Below, piece after piece: positions 17,830-28,005 of a stretch of DNA of 64,000 bases. The stretch's first letter is position 1. Each line of letters starts with the position of its first letter. The position numbers were made by a program, and so were the translations under genes. Source of the DNA: Bacteroidales bacterium (GTDB lineage: Bacteria; Bacteroidota; Bacteroidia; Bacteroidales; UBA932); contig JAEEQS010000002.1 in assembly GCA_016285455.1 (NCBI GenBank), positions 186,001-250,000 on the forward strand, written 5' to 3'. A model generated the notes under the pieces. The model did no database searches and had not been told where the DNA came from. It was given only the letters and a program-made list of their open reading frames with translations.

Positions 17830-18759
17830 TTATTTCCTGGCCCTTGGATGGGCGGTTTTGTAAACTTCCTTTAATTTCTCAAAAGAGTTGTGGGTATAAA
17901 CCTCCGTGGCAGCAAGGCTGGAATGTCCCAAAACCTCTTTGATACTCATTATATCAGCTCCATTGTTAAGAAGGGCGGTAGCGAAACTATGTCGGAGTAT
18001 ATGTGGTGTCATCTTTCCTGAAAGACTTTTTATACTAGATAACTCTTTCCTAACCAAACGATTAATGAGCTCTACATAAGCAGGATTACCTTTGTTCGTT
18101 AAGAAAAAAAAATCCGAAGGATTTTGACATTTTTGATTAGCAAATTCTTGCCTTATACGAAGGTAATCCACGATTTTCTCTGCCAGAGAGTCTACTATCG
18201 GAATGAGCCTTTGCTTGTTGCCCTTTCCAATTATGCTGATGGTGTGTCTGGAAAGGTCTATATCTGTTGTCCTCAGCCCTGCCGCCTCTGCCCGCCTGAG
18301 GCCGGTGGCAAAGAGAAGGGTCACTATCATCTTGTTTCTGGCAGAAGGATAGTCATCGGAAACAGGGCTGTCAAAATACTCTTTCAAGGCCTCCGGTGTG
18401 AAAAAAGACGGAAGCCGCTTTTTCTCTTTAGGGCGGACTATGCCCTTGACGGGATTGGACGGGAGCTTTTGCTGCTTGACAAGGTAGTTGCAGAAGGTGC
18501 TCAGGGCGCTCAGATGAAGATTTACTGTTCTGGCATCCAGAGACCTGTCCATCATATTGGAAACATAGCCACGTATGATCTGGAATCGGAGAACTTCCAG
18601 AATCTCATTGTCAGGAATGGCGGATGTTGCCTCGTTTTGCCTTTCCGGCAGGGCATAGCGGAGGAAATCCCCCACGGCATCGCTGTAGAGCTTTACAGTG
18701 CGGGGAGAATATCTCCTCCTGACCTTGAGGTAATCCGTAAAATCGCTGAGGCATCCCAT
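17830..18759 (-). CDS. xerC: tyrosine recombinase XerC/XerD-type
   Basis: C-terminal HILRHSFATALLNNGADIMSIKEVLGHSSLAATEVYTH; LLFATGLRRAEAAGL; next to rpsU as commonly seen in Bacteroidetes. Confidence 0.88.
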   Translation of the reverse strand: MGCLSDFTDYLKVRRRYSPRTVKLYSDAVGDFLRYALPERQNEATSAIPDNEILEVLRFQIIRGYVSNMMDRSLDARTVNLHLSALSTFCNYLVKQQKLPSNPVKGIVRPKEKKRLPSFFTPEALKEYFDSPVSDDYPSARNKMIVTLLFATGLRRAEAAGLRTTDIDLSRHTISIIGKGNKQRLIPIVDSLAEKIVDYLRIRQEFANQKCQNPSDFFFLTNKGNPAYVELINRLVRKELSSIKSLSGKMTPHILRHSFATALLNNGADIMSIKEVLGHSSLAATEVYTHNSFEKLKEVYKTAHPRARK

Positions 18760-18775
18760 ACATTGCAAATATAAC

Positions 18776-18812
18776 GAAAAAGAGGAACGGACTGATGTCC
18801 ATCCCTCTCTAA
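18776..18812 (-). terminator. rho-independent terminator downstream of rpsU
   Basis: Minus strand GAGAGGGATGGAC-ATCA-GTCCGTTCCTCTTTTT. Confidence 0.65.
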
Positions 18813-18831
18813 GCTTGCAAAAGCGCCAGGA

Positions 18832-19023
18832 TTATTCCTCGCTGGTCTGAAGGTGCTTTACATAGATAGCCTTCATCAACTGCGCACGCCTGCGGACTGA
18901 AGGCTTTTCAAAAGTCTTGCGGTCTCTGAGCTCGCGGATGACGCCTGTCTTCTCGAACTTTCTCTTGAATTTCTTAAGTGCTCTCTCTATGTTCTCGCCG
19001 TCCTTGATTGGAACGATAATCAT
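18832..19023 (-). CDS. rpsU: 30S ribosomal protein S21
   Basis: MIIVPIKDGENIERALKKFKRKFEKTGVIRELRDRKTFEKPSVRRR. Confidence 0.95.
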   Translation of the reverse strand: MIIVPIKDGENIERALKKFKRKFEKTGVIRELRDRKTFEKPSVRRRAQLMKAIYVKHLQTSEE

Positions 19024-19248
19024 GCTTTATACCACCTCCTTTTTCTTTTGCGGGGTGCAAAGGTATGAAAATTTCTTTCTTTTGTGCAAATCCGGCGGAA
19101 AAACTTTCTGGCAGGCTTGTTTTGAAATAAAAAGCCATCTAGCGCAAAATCTCTTACAACTTACAATAATAAATGTTATATTTGTTGTCTATTAATAAGT
19201 TTAAACAAACATTAAACAATAATACACCTATCAAACAACAGTAATAAT

Positions 19249-21102
19249 ATGGCAGAGAAATTATTTACTGAGTTTCCTCCCGTTCCCAAACAGGTATGGG
19301 AAGATGCTATAATCAAGGATTTGAAAGGTGCCGACTATCAGAAGAAACTGGTATGGAGAACTATGGAAGGTTTCTCCGTACAGCCTTATTACCGCGCTGA
19401 AGACCTCAAGGGCCTTAAGGAAGTAGGCGGAAAGGCTGGCCAGTTCCCTTTTGTCAGAGGCACAAAAGACAACAACAACTGGCTTATCCGTCAGGATTAC
19501 CTTGTAGGCAAAGACTTCAAGGCGGCTAATGCTCTAGCTCTGGACGGAATGATGAAGGGAGTAACCGCTCCTGGATTCGACCTCAGCCAGACCGAGAAGG
19601 TACTCAAGGCAGATATGAAGGCCCTTCTCAAAGGCATAGAGCTCAAGGCAGTTGAAGTAAATTTCAAGGGTTGCAAAGACCTTTCAGTCCTGAAGAATTT
19701 TATCGCCGTGGTAAAAGAGAGCGGCGCAAAAGCCTCAGCAGTAAGGGCATCGTTTGACTATGACCCTCTGAAAGAAATGAACTCTACAGGAGTCTGGAGC
19801 AAGGCAGATGCTGCAAAACTTCTGGTTAAGGCTATTGAACTGGTCAAAGACTTCCCTCACATCACGGTAGTTGGAGTTTACACCTACGCTTTTAACGATG
19901 CGGGAAGCACCATCACACAGGAACTGGCTTACGGAATGAATATGGGAAGCGAGTACCTGAACCTTCTGCAGGATGCAGGTGTTAAGGTAGACGAAGCTGC
20001 AAAGAGAATTAAGTTCACCGTATCCATCAGCGGCAACTACTTTATGGAGATTGCCAAGTTCAGGGCAGCCAGACTGCTTTGGGCAAACATCGTGAAGGCT
20101 TACGGGGCAAAGAAGGAAGACAGCTGCAAGATCAAGGTTCATGCAGTTACAAGCGCCTGGAACCAGACAGTTTACGATCCTTACGTAAATATGCTCAGGG
20201 GCACTACCGAGGCTATGAGTGGAGCCGTTGGAGGAGTTGACTCAATGGAAGTTCTTCCGTTCGACCACCCTTACAAGAAGCCTGGCGAATTCTCCAACAG
20301 GATTGCAAGAAACGTTCAGAGCTTGCTTCTGGACGAGAGCCACTTCAACAAGGTAGTAGACCCTGCCGCAGGATCTTACTATATTGAAGAGCTCACCGAT
20401 GCAATAGCAAAGACATCTTGGGATCTGTTTAACTCCATCGAGAAGGCCGGCGGATACGTTGAGGCTTTCAAGGCAGAGAAGATTCAGGACAGCATCAAGG
20501 AAACATCGCTGAAGAGAGATTCAAACATAGCCACAAGACGTGATACTCTCCTTGGAACCAACCAGTTCCCTAACTTCACAGAAGTTGTGGAGAAGGAAGT
20601 TACCAAGAAGGTTGTAACCCGCAAGGCCGCTCCTAAGAAGAAGGCAGGAATGGTTGGCCGTCCTCTGGAAGTTTACAGAGGCGCAATGGCCTTTGAAGAA
20701 TTGAGATTCAAAACAGACAAGGCTGCAAAACGCCCTATGGCATTTATGGTTACTTACGGAAATCTGGCAATGTGCCGTGCAAGGGCTCAGTTCGCCTGCA
20801 ACTTCTTTGCAGTAGCCGGATTCCAGGTGGTTGACAACAACCGCTTCAACTCTCCTGAGGAAGGCGCAAAAGCTGCCCTCAAGGCAAAGGCAGACATTAT
20901 CGTGGCCTGCTCATCTGATGACGAGTATGCCGCTGAGGTTCCTGCTATCGCCAAGATCGTTGGCAAGAAGGGAATCGTGGTTGTAGCTGGTGATCCTGAG
21001 TGCAAGAACGATCTCATCGCCAAGGGAATCGAGAACTTCATCAGTGTCCGCAGCAATGTGCTCGAGACCCTGAAGGGTTATCAGGAAAAACTTATCAAAT
21101 AA
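19249..21102 (+). CDS. mutA: methylmalonyl-CoA mutase small subunit
   Basis: 617-aa mutase-fold protein with degenerate B12 domain, directly before mutB. Confidence 0.92.
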   Translation: MAEKLFTEFPPVPKQVWEDAIIKDLKGADYQKKLVWRTMEGFSVQPYYRAEDLKGLKEVGGKAGQFPFVRGTKDNNNWLIRQDYLVGKDFKAANALALDGMMKGVTAPGFDLSQTEKVLKADMKALLKGIELKAVEVNFKGCKDLSVLKNFIAVVKESGAKASAVRASFDYDPLKEMNSTGVWSKADAAKLLVKAIELVKDFPHITVVGVYTYAFNDAGSTITQELAYGMNMGSEYLNLLQDAGVKVDEAAKRIKFTVSISGNYFMEIAKFRAARLLWANIVKAYGAKKEDSCKIKVHAVTSAWNQTVYDPYVNMLRGTTEAMSGAVGGVDSMEVLPFDHPYKKPGEFSNRIARNVQSLLLDESHFNKVVDPAAGSYYIEELTDAIAKTSWDLFNSIEKAGGYVEAFKAEKIQDSIKETSLKRDSNIATRRDTLLGTNQFPNFTEVVEKEVTKKVVTRKAAPKKKAGMVGRPLEVYRGAMAFEELRFKTDKAAKRPMAFMVTYGNLAMCRARAQFACNFFAVAGFQVVDNNRFNSPEEGAKAALKAKADIIVACSSDDEYAAEVPAIAKIVGKKGIVVVAGDPECKNDLIAKGIENFISVRSNVLETLKGYQEKLIK

Positions 21103-21117
21103 GGGGAGGAAAAAGTT

Positions 21118-23262
21118 ATGCGTCCAAAATTCAACGATTTAGTATATAAGTCAGCTGCAAAGCCTGCAGCAAAGAAGGGTGCAGCAAAGAAAGAAGTTCT
21201 TTGGAATACCCCTGAAAAGATAGCCGTAAAGACCAACTACACCGCAAAGGATCTGGAGGGAATGGAGCATCTGCATTATGCAGCAGGTGTTGCGCCTTTC
21301 CTCAGAGGCCCTTACAGCACGATGTATGTTCAGAAGCCTTGGACCGTTCGCCAGTATGCGGGCTTCTCCACTGCAGAAGAGTCTAACGCATTCTACAGAA
21401 GAAACCTGGCTGCCGGACAGAAAGGTCTTTCAGTAGCGTTCGACCTCCCTACCCACAGAGGATACAATGCTGATAATCCAAGAGTTGTTGGTGATGTTGG
21501 AAAGGCGGGAGTAAGTATCTGTTCTGTTGAGGACATGAAGATCCTCTTTGACCAGATTCCTCTTGGAAAGATGTCTGTTTCAATGACAATGAACGGAGCC
21601 GTTCTCCCAATTATGGCCTTCTACATTGTAGCAGGTCTGGAGCAGGGAGTAAAGCTCGAGGAGATGGCCGGTACCATCCAGAATGACATCCTCAAGGAAT
21701 TCATGGTAAGAAACACCTACATCTACCCTCCTGAGTTCAGCATGAGAATCATCGGCGACATCTTTGCCTATACATCTCAGTTTATGCCTAAGTTCAACTC
21801 CATCTCAATCTCCGGCTACCATATGCAGGAGGCAGGAGCAACCAACGACATCGAGATGGCATACACCCTTGCAGACGGTCTGGAATATCTCCGTACCGGT
21901 ATCAAGGCCGGCATTCCTGTAGACAAGTTCGCTCCAAGACTTTCATTCTTCTGGGCAATCGGAACCAACCACTTTATGGAGATTGCAAAGATGAGGGCAG
22001 CCAGAATGCTCTGGGCTAAGATTGTGAAGCAGTTCAATCCTGAAAATCCTAAGAGCTTGAGCCTTAGAACTCACTGCCAGACTTCAGGATGGAGCCTTAC
22101 AGAGCAGGATCCGTTCAACAACGTTGCAAGAACCTGCATCGAGGCTATGGGAGCAGCCCTGGGCCATACCCAGAGTTTGCACACCAACGCGCTTGACGAG
22201 GCTATCGCTCTGCCAACGGACTTCTCTGCACGTATCGCCAGAAACACCCAGATCTACATCCAGCAGGAGACTCAGGTTTGCCGTTCAATCGACCCGTGGG
22301 CTGGTTCATACTACATCGAGAGCCTGACCAACGAGTTGGCTCACAAGGCTTGGGGACATATCCAGGAAGTGGAGAAGCTGGGCGGTATGGCAAAGGCTAT
22401 CGAGTCAGGTATTCCTAAGCTGAGGATCGAGGAAGCCGCTGCAAGAAAGCAGGCAAGAATTGACTCCGGCGAGGAAAGTATCATCGGACTGAACCGCTAT
22501 CGCCTTGAGCACGAAGATCCTATCAAGATTCTTGATATCGATAACACCAAGGTTCGCCAGCAGCAGGTTGCACGTCTGGAGCAGCTCAGAAAGAACAGAG
22601 ACAACGAGAAAGTTAAACAGTGTCTTGCCGCTATCACCGAGTGCGTAAAGACCAAGAAGGGCAACCTTCTGGCTCTGGCAGTAGAGGCCGCAAAGGCAAG
22701 GGCATCTCTGGGAGAGATTTCCGACGCTTGCGAAGAGGTAGTAGGAAGATACACAGCAAAGATCCGTATGAATGTAGGAGTTTACTCATCCGAGGTCAAG
22801 AAAGACAACGAGTTCGAGACCGCAAAGAAGATGGTTGCAGCCTTCGCGAAGAAAGAAGGAAGACAGCCGCGTATAATGATTGCAAAACTCGGTCAGGATG
22901 GCCACGACAGAGGCGCAAAGGTTGTGGCTACCGGCTATGCAGACTGCGGATTCGACGTGGATATGGGACCTCTGTTCCAGACTCCTGCCGAGGCTGCTAA
23001 GCAGGCTGTGGAGAACGACGTTCACGTAGTTGGAGTTTCTTCTCTTGCAGCAGGCCACAAGACCCTGGTTCCTCAGATTATCAATGAACTGAAGAAACTC
23101 GGAAGAGAGGACATTATCGTAGTTGCCGGCGGAGTTATCCCTGCCCAGGACTATGATGCTCTCTACAAGGCTGGCGCAGCCGCCATCTTCGGCCCTGGTA
23201 CCAGAATCTCATACGCAGTCATCAAGATGATTGAGCTTCTGAACCAGAGATTCGAGAAGTAA
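21118..23262 (+). CDS. mutB: methylmalonyl-CoA mutase large subunit
   Basis: [19 protein letters not shown] and B12 motif [26 protein letters not shown]. Confidence 0.96.
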   Translation: MRPKFNDLVYKSAAKPAAKKGAAKKEVLWNTPEKIAVKTNYTAKDLEGMEHLHYAAGVAPFLRGPYSTMYVQKPWTVRQYAGFSTAEESNAFYRRNLAAGQKGLSVAFDLPTHRGYNADNPRVVGDVGKAGVSICSVEDMKILFDQIPLGKMSVSMTMNGAVLPIMAFYIVAGLEQGVKLEEMAGTIQNDILKEFMVRNTYIYPPEFSMRIIGDIFAYTSQFMPKFNSISISGYHMQEAGATNDIEMAYTLADGLEYLRTGIKAGIPVDKFAPRLSFFWAIGTNHFMEIAKMRAARMLWAKIVKQFNPENPKSLSLRTHCQTSGWSLTEQDPFNNVARTCIEAMGAALGHTQSLHTNALDEAIALPTDFSARIARNTQIYIQQETQVCRSIDPWAGSYYIESLTNELAHKAWGHIQEVEKLGGMAKAIESGIPKLRIEEAAARKQARIDSGEESIIGLNRYRLEHEDPIKILDIDNTKVRQQQVARLEQLRKNRDNEKVKQCLAAITECVKTKKGNLLALAVEAAKARASLGEISDACEEVVGRYTAKIRMNVGVYSSEVKKDNEFETAKKMVAAFAKKEGRQPRIMIAKLGQDGHDRGAKVVATGYADCGFDVDMGPLFQTPAEAAKQAVENDVHVVGVSSLAAGHKTLVPQIINELKKLGREDIIVVAGGVIPAQDYDALYKAGAAAIFGPGTRISYAVIKMIELLNQRFEK

Positions 23263-23283
23263 CCACTTCCGGATGCTGAATTG

Positions 23284-23317
23284 AAGGATGCCGTAGCAAG
23301 TGCGGCATCCTTTTTTT
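23284..23317 (+). terminator. rho-independent terminator after mutB
   Basis: GGATGCCG-TAGCAAGTG-CGGCATCC followed by T7. Confidence 0.85.
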
Positions 23318-23345
23318 ATATTTGTAGTAACAAACATCTGTTATC

Positions 23346-24857
23346 ATGAAAGTTTTCAGATCATTTATTGTCTTTGCCTCAGCGATGATGCTTTCAGCTG
23401 GTCTTTTTGCTCAGGGAAAAATCATATCGCTTGACTACAAGACCGATAAAGACCTTTACCCTGGAACGGAAAGGAACCTTCAGGTTTACATACCCAATCA
23501 ATATGACGGGAGCAGACCGGCCTGCCTTTTCATCGGGCTGGACGGTATCACCTGCAACGCCCCGAAGGTTTTTGACAAGCTTATCGCAGAGGGCAAGATG
23601 CCGGTTACCATAGGCATTTTCGTCCAGCCGGGTGTTATCAGGGGAAAGGACGGAAATGTTATCCGCTACAACCGCTCGAACGAGTTTGACTTTACCGACG
23701 GAAGGTTTGCCGAATTCCTTGACACGGAGATAGTTCCGTTTGTCGAGAAAGAAACCGGAATAAAAGTTTCAAAGAATCCTGACCAGAGGGCCATCTTCGG
23801 GCTTTCGAGTGGCGGAATAGCTGCCTTCAACGCCGCGTGGATGAGGCCTGACCTTTTCCGCAGGGTTTACAGCGGAGTGGGAACCTTCGTCTCAATGAGG
23901 GGTGGAAACGACCTTCAGGTGTTTGTCCGCAAATGCGAGCCGAAGCCACTGAGGATTTGCCTTCAGGACGGAAGCCAGGATGTGTGGAACGCCACCTTCG
24001 GACACTGGTATGAAGCCAACCAGATGCTGTCCACGGCTCTGGATTTTGCAGGCTATGACACCAAGTACGACTGGTCGGACGAAAAGCATTCCGGAAACCG
24101 CGCAGCCGTAATATTTGAAGAGGTAATGATCTGGCTCTGGGGAGGTTATCCTGAACCCGTCAAGGCCGGAATCACCCAGAACGATTTCCTGAACAAGTAT
24201 CTTTATCGCGATGGGGAAAAGACTCCTTTCAAGCCTCTTTCTGTAAGCGGACAGGACCAGTGGGTCAAGGAAAAACAGATAGACAGGACTAATCCTGACG
24301 TGTTTACGATAGAAAATATGGCAAAGGGCAACGGAAGAAGCCACTCGAGCGCCCGCTCATATTACTGTGCAGATTATCCTGACGGCAGCTTCACTGCCCT
24401 GGAAAAGAGTTTCTTCTGGAACGAGGCGGAGACCAGCTGCCTCTGGCAGGCAATAACAGGAGAGCGCAGCCCGCTTGTAGAAGAACAGAGATTCTACTGG
24501 CTCCACTCCTACGGCAACACCCTCGTCTCCAAAGGCCCTATGGTTTTCGACTCGAAGGGCAACCTTTTTGTCCTCACCGATATCGGTATCCAGGTCTGCG
24601 ACCAGAACGGAAGGGTGAGGTTTATCCTGGAGATTCCGGACCAGGTCAGAGACGCCCTTCTGGAAGACAACGGTCCGCATCTTCCGGAACTTACCTCTGA
24701 CGGCGGGACAAAGGAATACACGCGTAAGTTTCTCACTATGTACATCGCTGAGGGAAAGATCATTATTACAGACAGGACATCTTTCACATACAGCCGCGAG
24801 CTGAACATTTCCCCTGCCGTCAAAGGGCAGAAACCGAAAAGCCAGGGACAGGGTTAA
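23346..24857 (+). CDS. exported esterase-like alpha/beta hydrolase with C-terminal SMP-30/gluconolactonase-like region
   Basis: Signal peptide; GLSSGGIAAFNAAW nucleophile elbow; C-terminal FDSKGNLFVLTDIGIQVCDQNGRV. Confidence 0.75.
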   Translation: MKVFRSFIVFASAMMLSAGLFAQGKIISLDYKTDKDLYPGTERNLQVYIPNQYDGSRPACLFIGLDGITCNAPKVFDKLIAEGKMPVTIGIFVQPGVIRGKDGNVIRYNRSNEFDFTDGRFAEFLDTEIVPFVEKETGIKVSKNPDQRAIFGLSSGGIAAFNAAWMRPDLFRRVYSGVGTFVSMRGGNDLQVFVRKCEPKPLRICLQDGSQDVWNATFGHWYEANQMLSTALDFAGYDTKYDWSDEKHSGNRAAVIFEEVMIWLWGGYPEPVKAGITQNDFLNKYLYRDGEKTPFKPLSVSGQDQWVKEKQIDRTNPDVFTIENMAKGNGRSHSSARSYYCADYPDGSFTALEKSFFWNEAETSCLWQAITGERSPLVEEQRFYWLHSYGNTLVSKGPMVFDSKGNLFVLTDIGIQVCDQNGRVRFILEIPDQVRDALLEDNGPHLPELTSDGGTKEYTRKFLTMYIAEGKIIITDRTSFTYSRELNISPAVKGQKPKSQGQG

Positions 24858-24907
24858 TCTAAGCGGAGATTCGCTATATTTGCGCCCGTTTTTAAATCAG
24901 ACAGAAA

Positions 24908-25276
24908 ATGGGCAGAGGATTGCTTACCATACTGCTGTTGATTGTTTCCAACAGCTTCATGACTTTGGCCTGGTACGGCCAGCTTAAATTCAAGACCAAC
25001 ACTCTCCTCCCTAAGTGGGGGCTTTTCGGCATCATCCTGATCAGCTGGTGCATCGCGTTCTTCGAGTACTGCTTTATGATACCGGCAAACAGAATCGGCT
25101 TCAAGGACCTTGGAGGACCATTCTCCCTTGTCCAGTTGAAAGTGATCCAGGAAGTGGTGACAATTATGATATTCGTGATATTCTCGCTGATATTTTTCAA
25201 GACCCAGACTTTCAACTACAATCATCTGATTGCATTCTTCCTGCTGATCGGAGCGGTATATTTCGTGTTCAGATAA
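24908..25276 (+). CDS. DMT-superfamily small membrane protein (DUF486-like)
   Basis: Short four-TM protein with WYGQLKF and WCIAFFEYCFMIPANRIG. Confidence 0.8.
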   Translation: MGRGLLTILLLIVSNSFMTLAWYGQLKFKTNTLLPKWGLFGIILISWCIAFFEYCFMIPANRIGFKDLGGPFSLVQLKVIQEVVTIMIFVIFSLIFFKTQTFNYNHLIAFFLLIGAVYFVFR

Positions 25277-25341
25277 AATCTTTGATTTTATTATTTGCGG
25301 AATAATTGCTATTTTTGACGGATATCATAAAAATTTCAGAC

Positions 25342-26526
25342 ATGAAAAAGTTCAGATTTTGGGCATTTGCTGCAGTTATTGCATTGTTCGCGACAGCCTG
25401 CGGAGGAGGCGGTGGAGGAAGTGAAAGTGAGAAACCGCTGGATCCAGAGCCAGTGAAACCGGTTGAAGAGGTTGACCCTCCTATCAATGAACCTTCAGTC
25501 GCTCCGAATGCCAGGATAGACGATGGCAGGCACGTAACCGCCTATGTCACCTATTACGGAAGCCTGATACCTGACGCAAGCGTGATAACCCATATCAACT
25601 ATGCGTTTGCAGAACTTTATATGGTTGACGGAATCTACAAGAAGTTTGACCTTCAGGGAAACAAGGCAAGATTCCAGAACATCGTCAACCTGAAAAAGCT
25701 CTACCCTAACCTCAAGATATGCCTGAGCTTCACACACGGAGTCACCAATTCCGACAACAGGCAGGGTGGAAGTTTTTCCGCTTTGTGCAAAAGCGAGGAC
25801 AACATGAAGAGGTTCGCCGATGACTGCCTCAAGTTCCTCCAGGATTACGGCATTGACGGAATAGACCTGGACTGGGAATTCCCTGGACTGAGCTGGAGCG
25901 GTGCCGCCTGCGACGTAACCTGTGATACGGAAAACTACGTCAAGCTCGTCAAGCAGCTAAGGGAAACCCTGGGAGATAAATATGAAATCTCTTACGCAGG
26001 CTACTGTTTTGACAAGCAGACTGTTTCCGGAGGCGGTTACAGATATGTCGACATCAAAGGCATGGACCAGTATGTGGACTATGTGAATATCATGGCCTAC
26101 GACTTTGACGAAGCTCCCCATCATCATTCAGCCCTCGCAGACACAAGGGCCTACAGAGACTGTAACCGCGCTGTGAACTCCTATCTGAACGCCGGCGTGA
26201 ATCCTAAGAAGCTCGTTCTCGGAATTCCATTCTACGGCCGCCATTCATTCAGCACATCTCCTACAGCAGTCTCATACAAGAGCATCCTAAATCTCGACCC
26301 TAAGAAATACAGGAGGAACAAGTGGGACGCTACGGCCAGCTGCCCTTATGTTGAAACGATGCAGGGAGTTTTCTATATGGGATATGACAACCCGAGGAGC
26401 ATAGCCGCAAAAGGATCCTGGATACGCCAGAAAGGAATGCTTGGACTGATGTACTGGGAATATGACCAGGATGACGCAAGAGGCACTCTCCGCACCGCCG
26501 TATGGAATGCAGTAATGACCCCTTAA
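25342..26526 (+). CDS. glycoside hydrolase family 18 (chitinase-like) lipoprotein
   Basis: Lipobox ...FATACGGGG; GH18 catalytic motif DGIDLDWEFPG (DxxDxDxE). Confidence 0.9.
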   Translation: MKKFRFWAFAAVIALFATACGGGGGGSESEKPLDPEPVKPVEEVDPPINEPSVAPNARIDDGRHVTAYVTYYGSLIPDASVITHINYAFAELYMVDGIYKKFDLQGNKARFQNIVNLKKLYPNLKICLSFTHGVTNSDNRQGGSFSALCKSEDNMKRFADDCLKFLQDYGIDGIDLDWEFPGLSWSGAACDVTCDTENYVKLVKQLRETLGDKYEISYAGYCFDKQTVSGGGYRYVDIKGMDQYVDYVNIMAYDFDEAPHHHSALADTRAYRDCNRAVNSYLNAGVNPKKLVLGIPFYGRHSFSTSPTAVSYKSILNLDPKKYRRNKWDATASCPYVETMQGVFYMGYDNPRSIAAKGSWIRQKGMLGLMYWEYDQDDARGTLRTAVWNAVMTP

Positions 26527-26551
26527 CGAACACAAATAGATTTAAATAGTT

Positions 26552-28000
26552 ATGGCATTTGCTAATAATGTGATGATCGTTCGCCAGGCGCTTCTGGCAA
26601 AGTTGGTGGAATTGTGGAAAGAAGACAAGCTGGTTGAAGAGATAGATCGTCTTCCGATAAAACTCAGCCCGAGGAATAACCAGAAGGTGCTGGGAAGGTG
26701 CTGCATACACAAGGAAAGAGCTGTGTGGAAATACAAGAGCTTCCCTCTGATGGGATTCGATATGTATGACGAGACAGACGAACTGACTCCGCTTTCCTGG
26801 TATGCCAAGGAGGCTCTAAACAGAAAGGATCCTCACCGCAAGCCAAATCTTATGTGCGTCATAGATGAGGCCTGCTCCTCCTGCGTGAAGACCAACTATG
26901 AAATCACAAACCTCTGCCGCGGCTGCGTTGCCAGAACATGCTACATGAATTGCCCGAAGAATGCCATTTTCTTCAACAAGAAAGGCCGCGCGGAAATAGA
27001 TCACGATGTTTGCATCAGTTGCGGCAAATGCCTCCAGAGCTGCCCTTACCACGCTATCGTTTATATACCGGTTCCGTGCGAGGAAGCCTGCCCTCTCAAG
27101 GCGATTTCCAAAGACGAGAATATGATTGAGCACGTAGATGAAAGCAAGTGCATCTACTGCGGGAAATGCATCAACGCCTGCCCATTTGGGGCAATCTTTG
27201 AAGTCAGCCAGATATTCGACGTGCTCCAGGGGTTGAAAAACGGACAGGAAATGGTGGCAATAGTCGCACCAGCCATCCTTTCCCAGTTCCAGGGAGTGCC
27301 AACCGAAAAGGTTTACGGCGCAATCAAGTCTCTGGGATTCAAAGACGTGATTGAAGTCGCCGAGGGAGCTATGGAAACCACCTCTACAGAGGCTGCGGAG
27401 CTCAACGAGAAAATCGCCGAGGGCCAGCCTTTTATGACAACCAGCTGCTGCCCTTCCTGGATTGAACTTGTCAGAAAGCACATACCGGATATGGCAAAAT
27501 ATGTTTCTTCTACCGGTTCCCCGATGTATTACACGGCCAAGATCGCAAAGAAGAAATATCCGGAAGCAAAGGTTGTATTCATTGGCCCTTGCCTTGCAAA
27601 GAAGAAAGAAGTCAGAGACAATCCTGATACGGATATGGCCATTACCTTTGAGGAAATCGGCAGCGTGTTTGCAGGCCTTCACATAGACTTTGAAACCATT
27701 CCGTCTTTCATTCCTGAAGTTCAGAGCTACAAGGCAGCCCACGCCTTTGCCAAGAGCGGCGGCGTGATTGGAGCAGTAAAGTATATACTCAAAGACGAGC
27801 AGCTCGAGGCAACGGCCATAGCAAATCTGGACAAGAAGAACATTGCCTTTCTCAGGGGCATCGCCAAGACAGCCAAGGCTCCATCACCTTTTGTGGAGGT
27901 AATGGCTTGCGAAGGCGGATGCTGTACCGGTCCGCTTATTTACAACGACCCGGCAGCGGCACTGAGAAATCTAAACTCTAAACTCAACAACATGAAATAA
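26552..28000 (+). CDS. [FeFe] hydrogenase, monomeric ferredoxin-fused type
   Basis: 4Fe-4S motifs plus H-cluster L1 TTSCCPSW, L2 FIGPCLAKKKEV, L3 EVMACEGGCCTGP. Confidence 0.92.
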   Translation: MAFANNVMIVRQALLAKLVELWKEDKLVEEIDRLPIKLSPRNNQKVLGRCCIHKERAVWKYKSFPLMGFDMYDETDELTPLSWYAKEALNRKDPHRKPNLMCVIDEACSSCVKTNYEITNLCRGCVARTCYMNCPKNAIFFNKKGRAEIDHDVCISCGKCLQSCPYHAIVYIPVPCEEACPLKAISKDENMIEHVDESKCIYCGKCINACPFGAIFEVSQIFDVLQGLKNGQEMVAIVAPAILSQFQGVPTEKVYGAIKSLGFKDVIEVAEGAMETTSTEAAELNEKIAEGQPFMTTSCCPSWIELVRKHIPDMAKYVSSTGSPMYYTAKIAKKKYPEAKVVFIGPCLAKKKEVRDNPDTDMAITFEEIGSVFAGLHIDFETIPSFIPEVQSYKAAHAFAKSGGVIGAVKYILKDEQLEATAIANLDKKNIAFLRGIAKTAKAPSPFVEVMACEGGCCTGPLIYNDPAAALRNLNSKLNNMK

Positions 28001-28005
28001 GCAAG

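Noticed and set aside
17830-18759. Tyrosine recombinase as a dedicated integrase of the CRISPR island
   Set aside because: It looks like housekeeping XerC/D beside rpsU, and no att-like duplication or cargo boundary is convincing.
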